A stretch of DNA of 30,347 nt. Origin: Ruminococcaceae bacterium UBA5905 (GTDB lineage Bacteria > Bacillota > Clostridia > Oscillospirales > Acutalibacteraceae). The position numbers and the translations under genes are program-made. Position 1 is the stretch's first letter. Every line of letters starts with the position of its first letter. Below, piece by piece: positions 7,816-15,523 of the stretch. Location of the stretch: the NCBI GenBank assembly GCA_002431285.1, contig DJEF01000028.1, positions 32,883 to 63,229 on the forward strand, in the 5' to 3' direction. The notes below the pieces were generated by a model. That model worked only from the letters and a program-made list of their open reading frames with translations. It was not told the origin of the DNA and did not search any database.

Positions 7816-8714
7816 ATCCGCATACTCCCTTCCTGCTTGAGATATTTGTTCATGGAGATGGCGCTGCCGCACACACCGACCAGCACGCCGCCCACCAAAA
7901 ATCCGATGAGCAGCGGCGCCCATACCGCCCGGAAGGATACCAGGCTCATCAGCACACCGAAGGTGAAGCGCTGCGCCAGCCACCGGTACAGCAGGTAAAT
8001 CAGCCCATAGCCGATGCCGCCCGCCAGCAGCCCCATCATCACGCCCTCCACCACGAAAGGCAGCCGCACAAAGCTGTCGGTGGCGCCCACGGACTTCATA
8101 ATATAAATCTCCAGCCGCCGGCTGTACACCGTCAGCTTGATGGTATTCACAATAATAAACAGCGACACCGCCAGCAACACCACAATGAGTGTGCCGCTCA
8201 CCGCCAGCACGATGCGCCGCAGCCGGGACAGGGTGGCGGCAATATCGCCGTCATAGGAGACGCTCTCCACCCCTTCCACCTGCTCGATAGCGGTGAGACT
8301 GGACTGAAAATTCTCCAGCTCCCGCAGAGATACAATATAGGTATCCGGCAGGGGGTTATCCTCCCCCTGATAGCTCTCGTAAATCTCCGGCGGCAGATCC
8401 TGACTATACCGCTCCAGACTCTCCTCCTTGGAGATAAAGCGGACATTGGCCACATTATCCAGAGCCTGCAGCCGTTCGCCCACCTGGGCGGTCGCCATCT
8501 CGTCCAATCCATCGTTCAGATACACCGCCACCACATTCTGCTCGTAGGCGGTCTGGAACAGATGGTCGATATTCACATAAAACAGATAGGAGAACCCGGT
8601 CAGCAGCAGACAGATGATCAGCACGCCCACGCTGGCCAGCGCCATAAACCGGTTGCGCCAGGTATTGCGCAAGCCCTCTCCCACCAGATATCGCACGTCA
8701 TTGGCACGCATCAC
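7812..8714 (-). CDS. ftsX: Cell division protein FtsX (permease-like subunit)
   Basis: A 300-residue inner-membrane protein with four predicted helices (about residues 25-47, 168-192, 220-245 and 265-287) and a large extracellular loop between the first two, the FtsX topology. It couples ATP binding by FtsE in the cytoplasm to wall hydrolase activation outside. The reading frame opens with GTG at 8714 immediately followed by ATG at 8711; GGAGGTGATC lies 9 nt before the GTG, which overlaps the ftsE stop as GTGA, whereas the ATG gives a one-base overlap. I keep GTG but ATG is possible. Downstream it overlaps the M23 gene. Confidence 0.93.
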   Translation of the reverse strand: MMRANDVRYLVGEGLRNTWRNRFMALASVGVLIICLLLTGFSYLFYVNIDHLFQTAYEQNVVAVYLNDGLDEMATAQVGERLQALDNVANVRFISKEESLERYSQDLPPEIYESYQGEDNPLPDTYIVSLRELENFQSSLTAIEQVEGVESVSYDGDIAATLSRLRRIVLAVSGTLIVVLLAVSLFIIVNTIKLTVYSRRLEIYIMKSVGATDSFVRLPFVVEGVMMGLLAGGIGYGLIYLLYRWLAQRFTFGVLMSLVSFRAVWAPLLIGFLVGGVLVGVCGSAISMNKYLKQEGSMRI

Positions 8715-9430
8715 AGGAGATCACCTCCCACCAAAGCCGGCTCCCGCTGCGGGACAGCCGCCGCTTTTTTGCCGGTATCGGATACGATGCGCCCGTCCGC
8801 CAGAGTGATCACCCGATGGTCAAATTGCTGCACCAGCTCATGCTCGTGGGTCACCATCAGCACGGTGGTGCCCTTTTCATTGAGCCGGCTGAGCATCTCC
8901 ACAATATCATAGGACATCTGGGGGTCCACGTTGCCGGTGGGCTCGTCCGCGATGATCAGCTTCGGGTTATTGGCTAGCGCCCGGGCAAGCCCCACCCGCT
9001 GCTGCTCGCCACCGGACAGCTCCAGAGGATGGCGGTCGCCCTTACCCTGCAGCCCCATCAGCTCCAGAAGGTACGGCACCCGCCGCCGGATCTCCCGGGG
9101 GGAGCGCCCCGTCACCCGCATGGAAAAGGCAATATTCTCATAGACGGTCATGGAATTGATGAGTCGAAAATCCTGAAACACGATCCCCAGATTCCGACGG
9201 AAATAGGGAACCTCCCGCCGCTTGAGCCGGGAAAGGCGGTAATTGTTCACAATCACCTCGCCGGAGGTGGGGACCTCCTCCCGCATGATCAGCTTGAGAA
9301 AGGTGCTTTTCCCCGCCCCGGACGCCCCCACGATGAAGGCAAATTCTCCGTCGTCAATATGCAGATTCACGTCGTTGAGCGCGTGACTGCTGGTTCCGTA
9401 GGTTTTATAGACACTGCGAAATTCGATCAT
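8711..9430 (-). CDS. ftsE: Cell division ATP-binding protein FtsE
   Basis: A 239-residue ABC ATPase. Walker A GASGAGKS at 35-42, Q-loop VFQDFRLI near 84-91, signature LSGGEQQ at 138-144, Walker B LIIADEPTGNVD around 158-169, and the switch histidine in MVTHEHE. The ADEPTGNVD wording is typical of FtsE. The start at 9430 has AAAGGAGG in front of it and gives the normal length; the longer upstream frame is non-coding leader. It is first in the ftsE-ftsX-M23-S41 operon, transcribed from a promoter ~210 bp upstream. Confidence 0.95.
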   Translation of the reverse strand: MIEFRSVYKTYGTSSHALNDVNLHIDDGEFAFIVGASGAGKSTFLKLIMREEVPTSGEVIVNNYRLSRLKRREVPYFRRNLGIVFQDFRLINSMTVYENIAFSMRVTGRSPREIRRRVPYLLELMGLQGKGDRHPLELSGGEQQRVGLARALANNPKLIIADEPTGNVDPQMSYDIVEMLSRLNEKGTTVLMVTHEHELVQQFDHRVITLADGRIVSDTGKKAAAVPQREPALVGGDLL

Positions 9431-9640
9431 ATGCCGAGCCTCCTTTGATTGCTGCGGCAGCCGGATGCTGCCGATGGCATAAGGCGATGTGGTCCGCCGC
9501 TTTGCACGGCGGCGGGCGGCGGGCGTTTTCACACCGCAGCGGCCGTGCAAAGCCGCGCCGGAGCGAAAGCGCACAATTCAGGTCGCCGGTGCCCGCCCGA
9601 CGCAGAGCGCACACGGTATCGCCCTACACTTGGTCCCCCA
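9431..9640 (-). other. Long structured 5' leader of the ftsEX operon
   Basis: Between the predicted transcription start (~9636) and ftsE there are about 205 nt without a credible gene. The RNA can form an 11-bp stem (9499-9509 with 9543-9553) closing a GC-rich 33-nt loop, and a second small hairpin with GGCAGC/GCTGCC arms near 9457-9473, just before the ribosome binding site. No known riboswitch motif was recognised. Confidence 0.45.
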
Positions 9641-9642
9641 CC

Positions 9643-9672
9643 AGTATAGCGGTCGTCATGCCACCGGTGCAA
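9643..9672 (-). promoter_or_regulatory. Sigma-A promoter of the ftsEX operon
   Basis: Minus-strand TTGCAC (9667-9672) and TATACT (9643-9648), spacer 18 bp. It is the only good promoter pair between the CdaR-type gene and ftsE. Confidence 0.6.
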
Positions 9673-9702
9673 GCCTCAAAATCTTCCGGGGAATACTGCC
9701 AA

Positions 9703-9735
9703 CACAGCCGCCGACAGACTCTGCCGACGGCTGTG
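9703..9735 (-). terminator. Hairpin after the CdaR-type regulator gene
   Basis: CACAGCCG and CGGCTGTG arms (9703-9710, 9728-9735) with further imperfect pairing inside. It lies between the stop at 9857 and the ftsE promoter, the expected place for a terminator, but no T run follows on the minus strand, so function is uncertain. The ~120 bp between the stop codon and the hairpin contains nothing else I can identify. Confidence 0.35.
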
Positions 9736-9856
9736 GTCATATGCGCCAGACATCCGGAGCGCCCCGGTATACGGCCCGGAACAGCGTCCCGTGCGCAGCG
9801 CCGATCCAAGTCCGCGCCGAACCCGCACAAGCACACCGGCGGCCGCCCGGCAGCGA

Positions 9857-10942
9857 TCAATACTTCACCGGATTGGCGTTGAGATACTTCTTGACCATCA
9901 AAGCAACCTTGAACACGATCGCGTCATCAAATTCCCGCAGATCGAGACCGGTCAGGCGCTTGATCTTTTCCAGACGGTACACCAGCGTATTGCGGTGCAC
10001 AAACAGCTTCCGGGAGGTTTCAGACACATTCAGGTTGTTCTCAAAGAACTTCTGGATGGTGAACAGCGTCTCCTGATCCAGCGAATCAATGGAGCCTTTC
10101 CGGAATACCTCCCGCAGGAACATATCGCACAGGGTCGTGGGCAGCTGATAGATCAGCCGGGCCACACCCAGATGGTCGTAGCTGACGATGGCCTTTTCGG
10201 TATCGAATACCTTGCCTACCTCCAGCGCCACCTGCGCCTCCTTAAAGGAGGTGGCCAGGTCCTTGATCTCCTCGACGGCGGTGCCGATGCCCACCACCGC
10301 CTGGGTGTAGAATTCGCCGCTGAGGGTGTCCACAATGGAGCGCGCCAGCTTTTCCAGATCCTTGGTCTCGATGCCGGAGCGGATCTCCTTGACCAGCGCG
10401 ATATCCGTCTCGTTGATGTTGATAACAAAGTCCTTGGTGCGCTCCGGGAACAGGTTCTGCACCACATCGAAAGCCGACACCTCCGTGCGGGCGGACACCC
10501 GGATCAGCAGCACCACCCGGCTGACGTCGCTGTTGAAACGCAGCTCACGAGCCTTGAGGTAAATATCGCCGGGCAGGATATTGTCCAGAATCACATTCTT
10601 GACGAAATTGCTCCGGTCATATTTTTCATCGTAATACTGCTTGATATTGGTCAGCGACACGGCCAGCAGCGCCGCATAGCGGGCGGCACTGTCGTCCGTC
10701 CCCTCCACAAACAGCACATACTCGCTGTGCGGACGGGAGCCGAAAGCATGATAGGTATAGTCGCCGACAACCGTCGGCTCCTGGGTCATAAACACATCGC
10801 TGGACGCATCCGTCACCGTTGCGCCGATGCGCCCCAGATCGCTGCAGGCAATGATGGTCATGGTCTCGTCGATCACGCCCACCGTCCGGTCGATGGCCTC
10901 TCTGGTCTGGTGGATGATCCCCTGAAATAACCGATTGGACAT
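9857..10942 (-). CDS. CdaR/PucR-type transcriptional regulator
   Basis: A 361-residue regulator. The N-terminal ~140 residues form a CdaR-type sugar-diacid/PAS-like sensor region (FQGIIHQTREAIDRTVGVID onward), the middle is a GGDEF-related helper domain, and the C-terminal ~60 residues are the PucR helix-turn-helix (LNVSETSRKLFVHRNTLVYR, then FDDAIVFKVALMVKKY). The start at 10942 has AAAGGAG 9 nt upstream; the longer frame adds 12 residues without support. In other bacteria such proteins activate sugar-acid or purine catabolism, but no such genes are adjacent here. It is transcribed alone from a good promoter ~210 bp upstream. Confidence 0.85.
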   Translation of the reverse strand: MSNRLFQGIIHQTREAIDRTVGVIDETMTIIACSDLGRIGATVTDASSDVFMTQEPTVVGDYTYHAFGSRPHSEYVLFVEGTDDSAARYAALLAVSLTNIKQYYDEKYDRSNFVKNVILDNILPGDIYLKARELRFNSDVSRVVLLIRVSARTEVSAFDVVQNLFPERTKDFVININETDIALVKEIRSGIETKDLEKLARSIVDTLSGEFYTQAVVGIGTAVEEIKDLATSFKEAQVALEVGKVFDTEKAIVSYDHLGVARLIYQLPTTLCDMFLREVFRKGSIDSLDQETLFTIQKFFENNLNVSETSRKLFVHRNTLVYRLEKIKRLTGLDLREFDDAIVFKVALMVKKYLNANPVKY

Positions 10943-11150
10943 ATGCACTACTCCTTTTGGTGAAATATGGATATGCACCGCCGGACAGCCCTGCCTCGAC
11001 AGCGGGAACCCCGGTTCCCGATCCTGCGGCAGCCTGCACGCAAAAAAACCGTATACTCTCTCCGCAGAAGCTGCGGCGGCTATGTGACAAGGAAAACCCG
11101 CGCATTCGTCCGCCCTGTGGGAGTGTCGGACGCATAGGCGCGCGATGCCT
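10943..11150 (-). other. 5' leader of the CdaR-type gene
   Basis: About 208 nt lie between the predicted transcription start and the start codon and contain no gene. On the minus strand there is a CCGCAG/CTGCGG hairpin near 11064-11078, with a T7 run about 12 nt further on (11042-11048), and a GGAACC/GGTTCC palindrome near 11003-11016. This could be an attenuator, but the gap between stem and T run argues against a classical one. Confidence 0.35.
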
Positions 11151-11157
11151 TACAGTC

Positions 11158-11186
11158 ATTGTACACAATAATTCGCTTTTTTGCAA
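11158..11186 (-). promoter_or_regulatory. Sigma-A promoter of the CdaR-type gene
   Basis: Minus-strand TTGCAA (11181-11186), 17-bp spacer, TACAAT (11158-11163), in a clearly AT-rich patch of otherwise GC-rich DNA. Confidence 0.72.
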
Positions 11187-11264
11187 GACTTAAACCGCAA
11201 AAAATCCGGTTTTTTATCAAAAAAGGCAGAATTTCCCGCAGATATCCGGAACGACCGCCGCCGA

Positions 11265-12452
11265 TCACTCCGTTTCGGCCGATTCTTCTTCCGGATCGGG
11301 AGCGGCAACCGCCGCCCGCATCTCCGCACGCTGCTTTTTCCAGACGATGGCGTCCTTGACCAGCATCTGCACCACCGCCATCAGCGGCACCGCCAGGAAA
11401 ATACCCCAGAAACCGAACAGCCCGCCGAACAGCGTGATGCTCAGCAGCACATAGATGGGACGCAGGCCCACCGAATTGCCCACGACCCGGGGCTGCACGA
11501 TGTTGCCGTCGATCTGCTGCACCACCAGAATGTAGATCGCCACGCCGATAGCGGCGTAGATATTCCGGGACAGCAGGGTGATCAGCACAATCCCCACCGT
11601 GCCGATGAGCGCGCCGAAATAAGGGATCATGTTCAGCAGGCCCAGCATCATCCCCAGCAGCACCGCATAGGGCACCCGGAAGATCAGCAGTCCGATGGAC
11701 ACCACCACGCCCACCACCATGGAATCCAGAAACACGCCGTAAAAATAACCGTAGAAAACGGAGGCAATCCGACGGCTGTATTGCCCCAGCACCGCAATGT
11801 GCCGCGGCTTACAGAACAGACCCAGCACCGCTTTCAGCTCCCGGATGAGGTTCTCCCGTCCGGCCAGCATATACACGGACACCATCACGGAAATGAGCGT
11901 GTTCAGCAGAGAGGAGGTGACATTGACGACACCCTTGAGGGCGCTCATCACGTTTTCGGTGCTGAGCAGGCGCGTCACCATATCCAGCAGAGATTCATAG
12001 ACCGCATCCAGCCGCTGAGCCAGATTGAACCGTCCCAGAGGGCCGTCGGGATCCACCCACGCCTGCAGCCGGTTTTGGGCAGCGTCAATATAGCCGGGGA
12101 TGGACACCACCAGACCGGACACGCTGGTGATCAGCCGGGGGATCACCAGAGAGATCACCAGCGCCAGAATCCCCAGCAGCAGCAAATAGACGATGAGCAG
12201 CGCCAGCGGGCGGGCCAGCTTCGGCCAGAGCTTCCCCTTACAGCGCAGGAAGCGCTTTTCCAGCCAATTGCTGGGGCCGTACAGCAGAAACGCCAGAAAA
12301 AAGCCCGCCACAAAGGGGGCCAGGATCCCCAGCAGAGTTCCCAGCACCCCCCATACCCCGGACAGACTGCCGGACAGCTTATACAGAATGATCAGCGCCG
12401 CACCCAGGCTGAACCACCAGAGCCACTTGCGTCCGTTCTTTATCTTTTCCAT
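11265..12452 (-). CDS. AI-2E family transporter (YtvI/TqsA/PerM type)
   Basis: A 395-residue polytopic membrane protein with about eight predicted helices. It has the family signatures VLLGMMLGLLNMIPYFGALIG and, near the C-terminus, QPRVVGNSVGLRPI followed by FGFWGIFLAVPLMAV. The tail is acidic (PDPEEESAETE). The family includes an exporter-type protein for autoinducer-2 in E. coli and Na+/H+ antiporters elsewhere; the substrate here cannot be inferred. I choose the ATG at 12452; the ribosome binding site is poor (GGGGGT) and a GTG two codons upstream is also possible. It is monocistronic with its own promoter. Confidence 0.88.
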   Translation of the reverse strand: MEKIKNGRKWLWWFSLGAALIILYKLSGSLSGVWGVLGTLLGILAPFVAGFFLAFLLYGPSNWLEKRFLRCKGKLWPKLARPLALLIVYLLLLGILALVISLVIPRLITSVSGLVVSIPGYIDAAQNRLQAWVDPDGPLGRFNLAQRLDAVYESLLDMVTRLLSTENVMSALKGVVNVTSSLLNTLISVMVSVYMLAGRENLIRELKAVLGLFCKPRHIAVLGQYSRRIASVFYGYFYGVFLDSMVVGVVVSIGLLIFRVPYAVLLGMMLGLLNMIPYFGALIGTVGIVLITLLSRNIYAAIGVAIYILVVQQIDGNIVQPRVVGNSVGLRPIYVLLSITLFGGLFGFWGIFLAVPLMAVVQMLVKDAIVWKKQRAEMRAAVAAPDPEEESAETE

Positions 12453-12580
12453 ACCCACGACCCCCGCTCCCGCATCCGCGAGAGCGCCCTTCCTGCAAAA
12501 TTCGTATCGGCCCCGCAACAGAAGCCACCGAGACGCCGACCCCCGCCGCGGAGGAACGGTTATACCCTGTACACCCTTTC

Positions 12581-12609
12581 AGTATACCAAACTTTTCCGC
12601 AAATTACAA
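12581..12609 (-). promoter_or_regulatory. Sigma-A promoter of the AI-2E family gene
   Basis: Minus-strand TTGTAA (12604-12609) and TATACT (12581-12586) with a 17-bp spacer; GG precedes the -10. The leader to the start codon is about 120 nt. Confidence 0.68.
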
Positions 12610-12634
12610 CCCATCGCCCGCCGGAAATTCAAAA

Positions 12635-12669
12635 AGCGGATCGAGGTCGCAAAGCTACCTCGATCCGCT
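12635..12669 (-). terminator. Intrinsic terminator of the PadR gene
   Basis: Thirteen-base arms (12635-12647 and 12657-12669) with a 9-nt loop, followed on the minus strand by TTTT. It begins 15 bp past the PadR stop codon. Confidence 0.8.
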
Positions 12670-12683
12670 CCCGCGTCACAGCA

Positions 12684-13061
12684 TTATTTCCCGGTCTTTT
12701 TCTTTCCTTCTTCCAGGTAGGCGAATACGCCGTCCACACCCTGGATAAACACCGCATAATCCCGTTTCAACGCCTTCAGATACGTCTTTCCGGACGAAGT
12801 AAGGGAATAGAAGGTGCGCCGCCGATCGGGGGTCATGCGGCTCCCCTCCTCTTTCACATAGCCGGCCTTCTCCATACGGTACACGATGGCGTACGGGAAC
12901 TGCATATTGCACGCGCCGCCGCTCTTTTCGTTCAGCAGAGAAATAATCTCCACGATCGGCCGGGGCTTCTCGGCCAGAATCGCCAAAAACAGCATTTCCG
13001 CCAACGCTTTTTTCAATTTCAGATTCAATCCAGACTCCATATAGCTCCCCAACCAATCCAT
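12684..13061 (-). CDS. PadR family transcriptional regulator
   Basis: A 125-residue winged-helix regulator: LKKALAEMLFLAILAEKPRP opens the domain, FPYAIVYRMEKAGYVKEE is the recognition helix, and RRRTFYSLTSSGKTYL is the wing with the family's typical tail, followed by a short dimerisation helix and a Lys-rich end. PadR proteins usually repress a nearby gene or themselves in response to small aromatic or antimicrobial compounds. No target gene adjoins it on the same strand; a palindrome inside its own promoter suggests autoregulation. The start at 13061 is the first in-frame codon after the promoter; its ribosome binding site is weak. Confidence 0.85.
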   Translation of the reverse strand: MDWLGSYMESGLNLKLKKALAEMLFLAILAEKPRPIVEIISLLNEKSGGACNMQFPYAIVYRMEKAGYVKEEGSRMTPDRRRTFYSLTSSGKTYLKALKRDYAVFIQGVDGVFAYLEEGKKKTGK

Positions 13062-13110
13062 GATAGTATCCGCTCGGATCGTCCATATTCTCCACCGAGC
13101 TTATGCAAAA

Positions 13111-13139
13111 AGTATAGACTTTTTCCCGAAAAAAGTCAA
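13111..13139 (-). promoter_or_regulatory. Promoter of the PadR gene with built-in palindromic operator
   Basis: Minus-strand TTGACT (13134-13139) and TATACT (13111-13116), 17 bp apart. The spacer holds an 8-bp inverted repeat, GACTTTTT / AAAAAGTC (13117-13124 and 13130-13137), that reaches into the -35. A repressor bound there would block RNA polymerase. Confidence 0.72.
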
Positions 13140-13247
13140 TCGGGAAATATGAATATTTTCTGAATAATCCGACCACATTTTCCCAGCATATCCAGATTCA
13201 TACACAAACTGTCATACTTTGGAAATTATGGCCCCGGCTAAGGGAGA

Positions 13248-14105
13248 TCAACCCTTGCGCACAAAGAGGATGCCCAGCGTATTGGGACCGCAATGGGAAG
13301 AAATCGTGCAGCCGGCCCGGGTCACCAGAATCTCGTCGAAATGCTGATACTGCTCGATGGCTTTCTTAACCAGCTCCACCCGCTCGTCGGAAATTCCGGA
13401 GTGGGTAATAAAAATACGCTCGGTGCGGATGTCGGTGCGTCCCTCCAGACGGTCTTTCACATAGTCCAGCAGCGCCTTATCCAGCGAGCCGCGGTACTTC
13501 TTCCCCACGGTCATGGAGCTGTCGGCGTTATTGACCTCGATGCAGGGCTTGAGCTTCAACAGATTGGCGCCCAGCATGGCCAGCGTGGAGCAGCGGCCGC
13601 CCTTGTGCAGGAACTCCAGCGTATCAATCACGAAACTGGCCTCCACATGGTGGGTGAATTCCTGCACCTCGGAAACGATCTGCTCCACCGGCATCCCGGC
13701 GGCGATACGCTCGGCGGCGGCAATGACCACCAGTCCCATACCGGTGGACAGATTACCGGAATCAATGGAATACAGACCGGGAGTCTCCTCCGCGGCGATG
13801 CGGCAGCTGTTATGGGAGGTGGAAATGCCGGAGCCCAGATTGATGTGGATCACATCGTTGCCCGCCTCAATAAAGGGGCGCGCCATCTCCTTGTATTCCT
13901 CCACATTCACCGCCGAGGTGGTGGGGAGGATCTTCTTCTCCCGATAAACCTCATAAATCTGGTCGGGGGTGATATCCACCCCGTCGTCATGGCTCTCGCC
14001 CTCCAGAATGATATGCAGCGGTTTGATGTGCACATGGTATTTTTCGATCAGCTCCGGGCTCAGATCGCAGGTGCTGTCGGCGCAAAGTACAATAGGTTTT
14101 GCCAT
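13248..14105 (-). CDS. DegV family fatty-acid-binding protein
   Basis: A 285-residue cytoplasmic DegV protein. The N-terminal motif ADSTCDLSPELI, the PTTSAVN segment (61-67) and GSGISTSHNS (91-100) are the family's fatty-acid headgroup-binding elements, and FIDTLEFLHKGGR-like sequence (SFVIDTLEFLHKGGRCS) is the other hallmark. DegV/FakB proteins deliver a bound fatty acid to the kinase FakA for phosphorylation; no FakA is in the window. The start has AAAAGGAG upstream and it has its own promoter. Confidence in the family is very high. Confidence 0.95.
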   Translation of the reverse strand: MAKPIVLCADSTCDLSPELIEKYHVHIKPLHIILEGESHDDGVDITPDQIYEVYREKKILPTTSAVNVEEYKEMARPFIEAGNDVIHINLGSGISTSHNSCRIAAEETPGLYSIDSGNLSTGMGLVVIAAAERIAAGMPVEQIVSEVQEFTHHVEASFVIDTLEFLHKGGRCSTLAMLGANLLKLKPCIEVNNADSSMTVGKKYRGSLDKALLDYVKDRLEGRTDIRTERIFITHSGISDERVELVKKAIEQYQHFDEILVTRAGCTISSHCGPNTLGILFVRKG

Positions 14106-14149
14106 ATGCGGTCACACTCCTTTTCCATACGTTTTTTACGGATGGGGGC

Positions 14150-14178
14150 ATTTTACCACATTTTCGGATATTTCGCAA
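14150..14178 (-). promoter_or_regulatory. Sigma-A promoter of the DegV gene
   Basis: Minus-strand TTGCGA (14173-14178), 17-bp spacer, TAAAAT (14150-14155), with the extended -10 TGTGG before the hexamer. Confidence 0.68.
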
Positions 14179-14302
14179 GTGTTTTCGACACATCCACCGC
14201 TCCGAAAAATATCCGGGTGTTTTGCCCGGGGAACCGCCATACAGCCTGTATGGGACCGAAAAGCCGCAGGGAGCGGCTGGCGCCGACGATCCGGCAACAG
14301 GC

Positions 14303-14333
14303 AAAAACGCGGCGAAGCTGAAGCTCCGCCGCG
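14303..14333 (-). terminator. Intrinsic terminator after the 69-residue protein gene
   Basis: A near-perfect hairpin over 14308-14333 (7-bp GC stem continued by AGCT/AGCT pairing) followed on the minus strand by TTTTT (14303-14307). It supports a real transcript from the small gene just upstream. Confidence 0.8.
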
Positions 14334-14373
14334 CCGCCCGTTTCCTTTTTCGTCTCGGAACCGAACGTCGGGC

Positions 14374-14583
14374 TTACAGATCGTCCGCATCCTGCACCGG
14401 GTGCACATCGTCCCCCGGAGTTCCGGTATAGCTGCCCTGGGTATCGGAGGAAATCTCCCCCTTGCCCTGCTGCGGCAGCACGTCGGCCGCAACAATCGGA
14501 TCGAGAACCGGCTCCTGCGGCGCGGCGGGCAGCTTGCGCGGCTGGGTCGGCTTGGACGGCTTGGGTCTATGGCATTCCTGCAT
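14374..14583 (-). CDS. Small proline-rich acidic protein, function unknown
   Basis: A 69-residue protein I do not recognise. The N-terminal third is basic and proline-rich (RPKPSKPTQPRKLP) and the rest acidic with many Asp and Gln; no membrane segment or signal peptide. Evidence that it is a gene: an AAAGGAG ribosome binding site in the same sequence context as that of degV, and a strong terminator right after it. The sequence looks intrinsically disordered. A CATACTAT box sits near 14608, which resembles the -10 of sporulation sigma factors E/K, but no convincing -35 was found, so a sporulation role is only a guess. Confidence 0.6.
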   Translation of the reverse strand: MQECHRPKPSKPTQPRKLPAAPQEPVLDPIVAADVLPQQGKGEISSDTQGSYTGTPGDDVHPVQDADDL

Positions 14584-14671
14584 GAACGGTCACACTCCTT
14601 TCCGGTGATAGTATGCGCGCATATCCGGCATATATCCGTCTCGCACAGCCTATATATGAAGGGAGGGGAGC

Positions 14672-14989
14672 GTGAATGCATTGACAATAAACGGATTTGT
14701 GGCCGTGCTGCTGCTGGCGATCGTCGTGGAGGGTCTGGTGGAATACGCGAAATCGGTCATCCTCATGTTCACCAAGCGAGACTACAAACGCGGGGTCATC
14801 CAGCTGACCGCGCTGGTCTGCTCGGTGCTACTGTGTCTGTCCGCCGACGCCGATCTGTTTTCGCTGGCGGGGCTGTCCTTCGGGCAGCCTTTTGTGGGGA
14901 AGCTGCTGACCGGGATCTTCGCCTCCCGCGGCGCTAACTATGTCAACGATCTGGCCGATCGGCTGCGCGGCGTGGTCAAGACGCAATGA
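14672..14989 (+). CDS. Small two-helix membrane protein, holin-like
   Basis: A 105-residue protein starting at GTG, 5 nt after GGGAGG. Two hydrophobic helices are visible (FVAVLLLAIVVEGLVEYA, ~9-26; IQLTALVCSVLLCLSA, ~43-60) and the C-terminus has ASRGANYVNDLADRL. Short proteins with this RGxNYxxDL ending are common, largely uncharacterised, in Clostridia genomes and phages; some are annotated as holin-like. No phage genes surround it. It is divergent from the 69-residue gene with only 88 bp between them. Confidence 0.65.
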   Translation: MNALTINGFVAVLLLAIVVEGLVEYAKSVILMFTKRDYKRGVIQLTALVCSVLLCLSADADLFSLAGLSFGQPFVGKLLTGIFASRGANYVNDLADRLRGVVKTQ

Positions 14990-15013
14990 GCGGAAAAAGT
15001 ACACCGAGCGGAC

Positions 15014-15042
15014 TTGCATCTTCCGTCGGAATGCGGTACAAT
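15014..15042 (+). promoter_or_regulatory. Sigma-A promoter of the rhamnose mutarotase gene
   Basis: TTGCAT (15014-15019), 17-bp spacer, TACAAT (15037-15042), about 30 bp ahead of the start codon. Confidence 0.72.
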
Positions 15043-15078
15043 AGCTACATTCAATAATACGAGCGGAGGAATGCAGCA

Positions 15079-15396
15079 ATGGAAAAATACGCATGGCGGG
15101 GACGGGTCGCCGACGGACAGATCGAGGAATACCGGCGCAGACACGATGCCATCTGGCCGGAAATGAAGGAGGTTCTCCGGGAGGCCGGCATCCGCAACTA
15201 CACCATCTGGCTGTCCGGGCAGGAGCTGTTCGGATACTACGAATGCACCCGGGGGCTGGCCTACGCCGCCCGTGTGCAGGCCGAAAGCCCGGTGGTACAG
15301 CGCTGGGACGAATACATGAAGGACATCCTGATCATGGAAAAGGACCCGGTCACCGGCGCACAGCCGCTGCTGACCAAGGTGTTTGAACTGGATTGA
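15079..15396 (+). CDS. rhaM: L-rhamnose mutarotase
   Basis: A 105-residue RhaM/YiiL protein that interconverts the anomers of L-rhamnose so that isomerase is fed. Family markers: YRRRHDAIWPEM near residues 18-29 with the catalytic histidine, NYTIWLSGQELFGYYE around 43-58, and the trailing W(D)EYM segment. Length is normal. The start has GGAGG 9 nt upstream. It is followed by its own strong terminator, so it is a separate transcript from the rhamnosidase-isomerase pair, but obviously serves the same sugar. Confidence 0.93.
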   Translation: MEKYAWRGRVADGQIEEYRRRHDAIWPEMKEVLREAGIRNYTIWLSGQELFGYYECTRGLAYAARVQAESPVVQRWDEYMKDILIMEKDPVTGAQPLLTKVFELD

Positions 15397-15408
15397 CCGA
15401 AAAATCTC

Positions 15409-15450
15409 CAGCCGCCCGGCCGCTCCCGCGGAACGGGCGGCTGCTTTCTG
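15409..15450 (+). terminator. Intrinsic terminator of the mutarotase gene
   Basis: Ten-base arms CAGCCGCCCG / CGGGCGGCTG (15409-15418, 15434-15443) followed by CTTTCTGTT. Twelve bp past the stop codon. Confidence 0.75.
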
Positions 15451-15523
15451 TTCTCATACCGAGACCCGGATGCGACGGGTGATCCCGTTTCGTGAGACAG
15501 AGCAAAAAACTTGCCAAAAGATG

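Noticed and set aside
9624..9860. 78-codon minus-strand frame between the CdaR-type gene and ftsE
   Set aside because: Spans the ftsEX promoter, has no ribosome binding site and a cysteine/arginine-rich product without recognisable features.
11181..13163. Plus-strand open frame of 660 codons opposite the AI-2E and PadR genes
   Set aside because: Gln/His-rich shadow product; the minus-strand genes have family signatures, promoters and a terminator.
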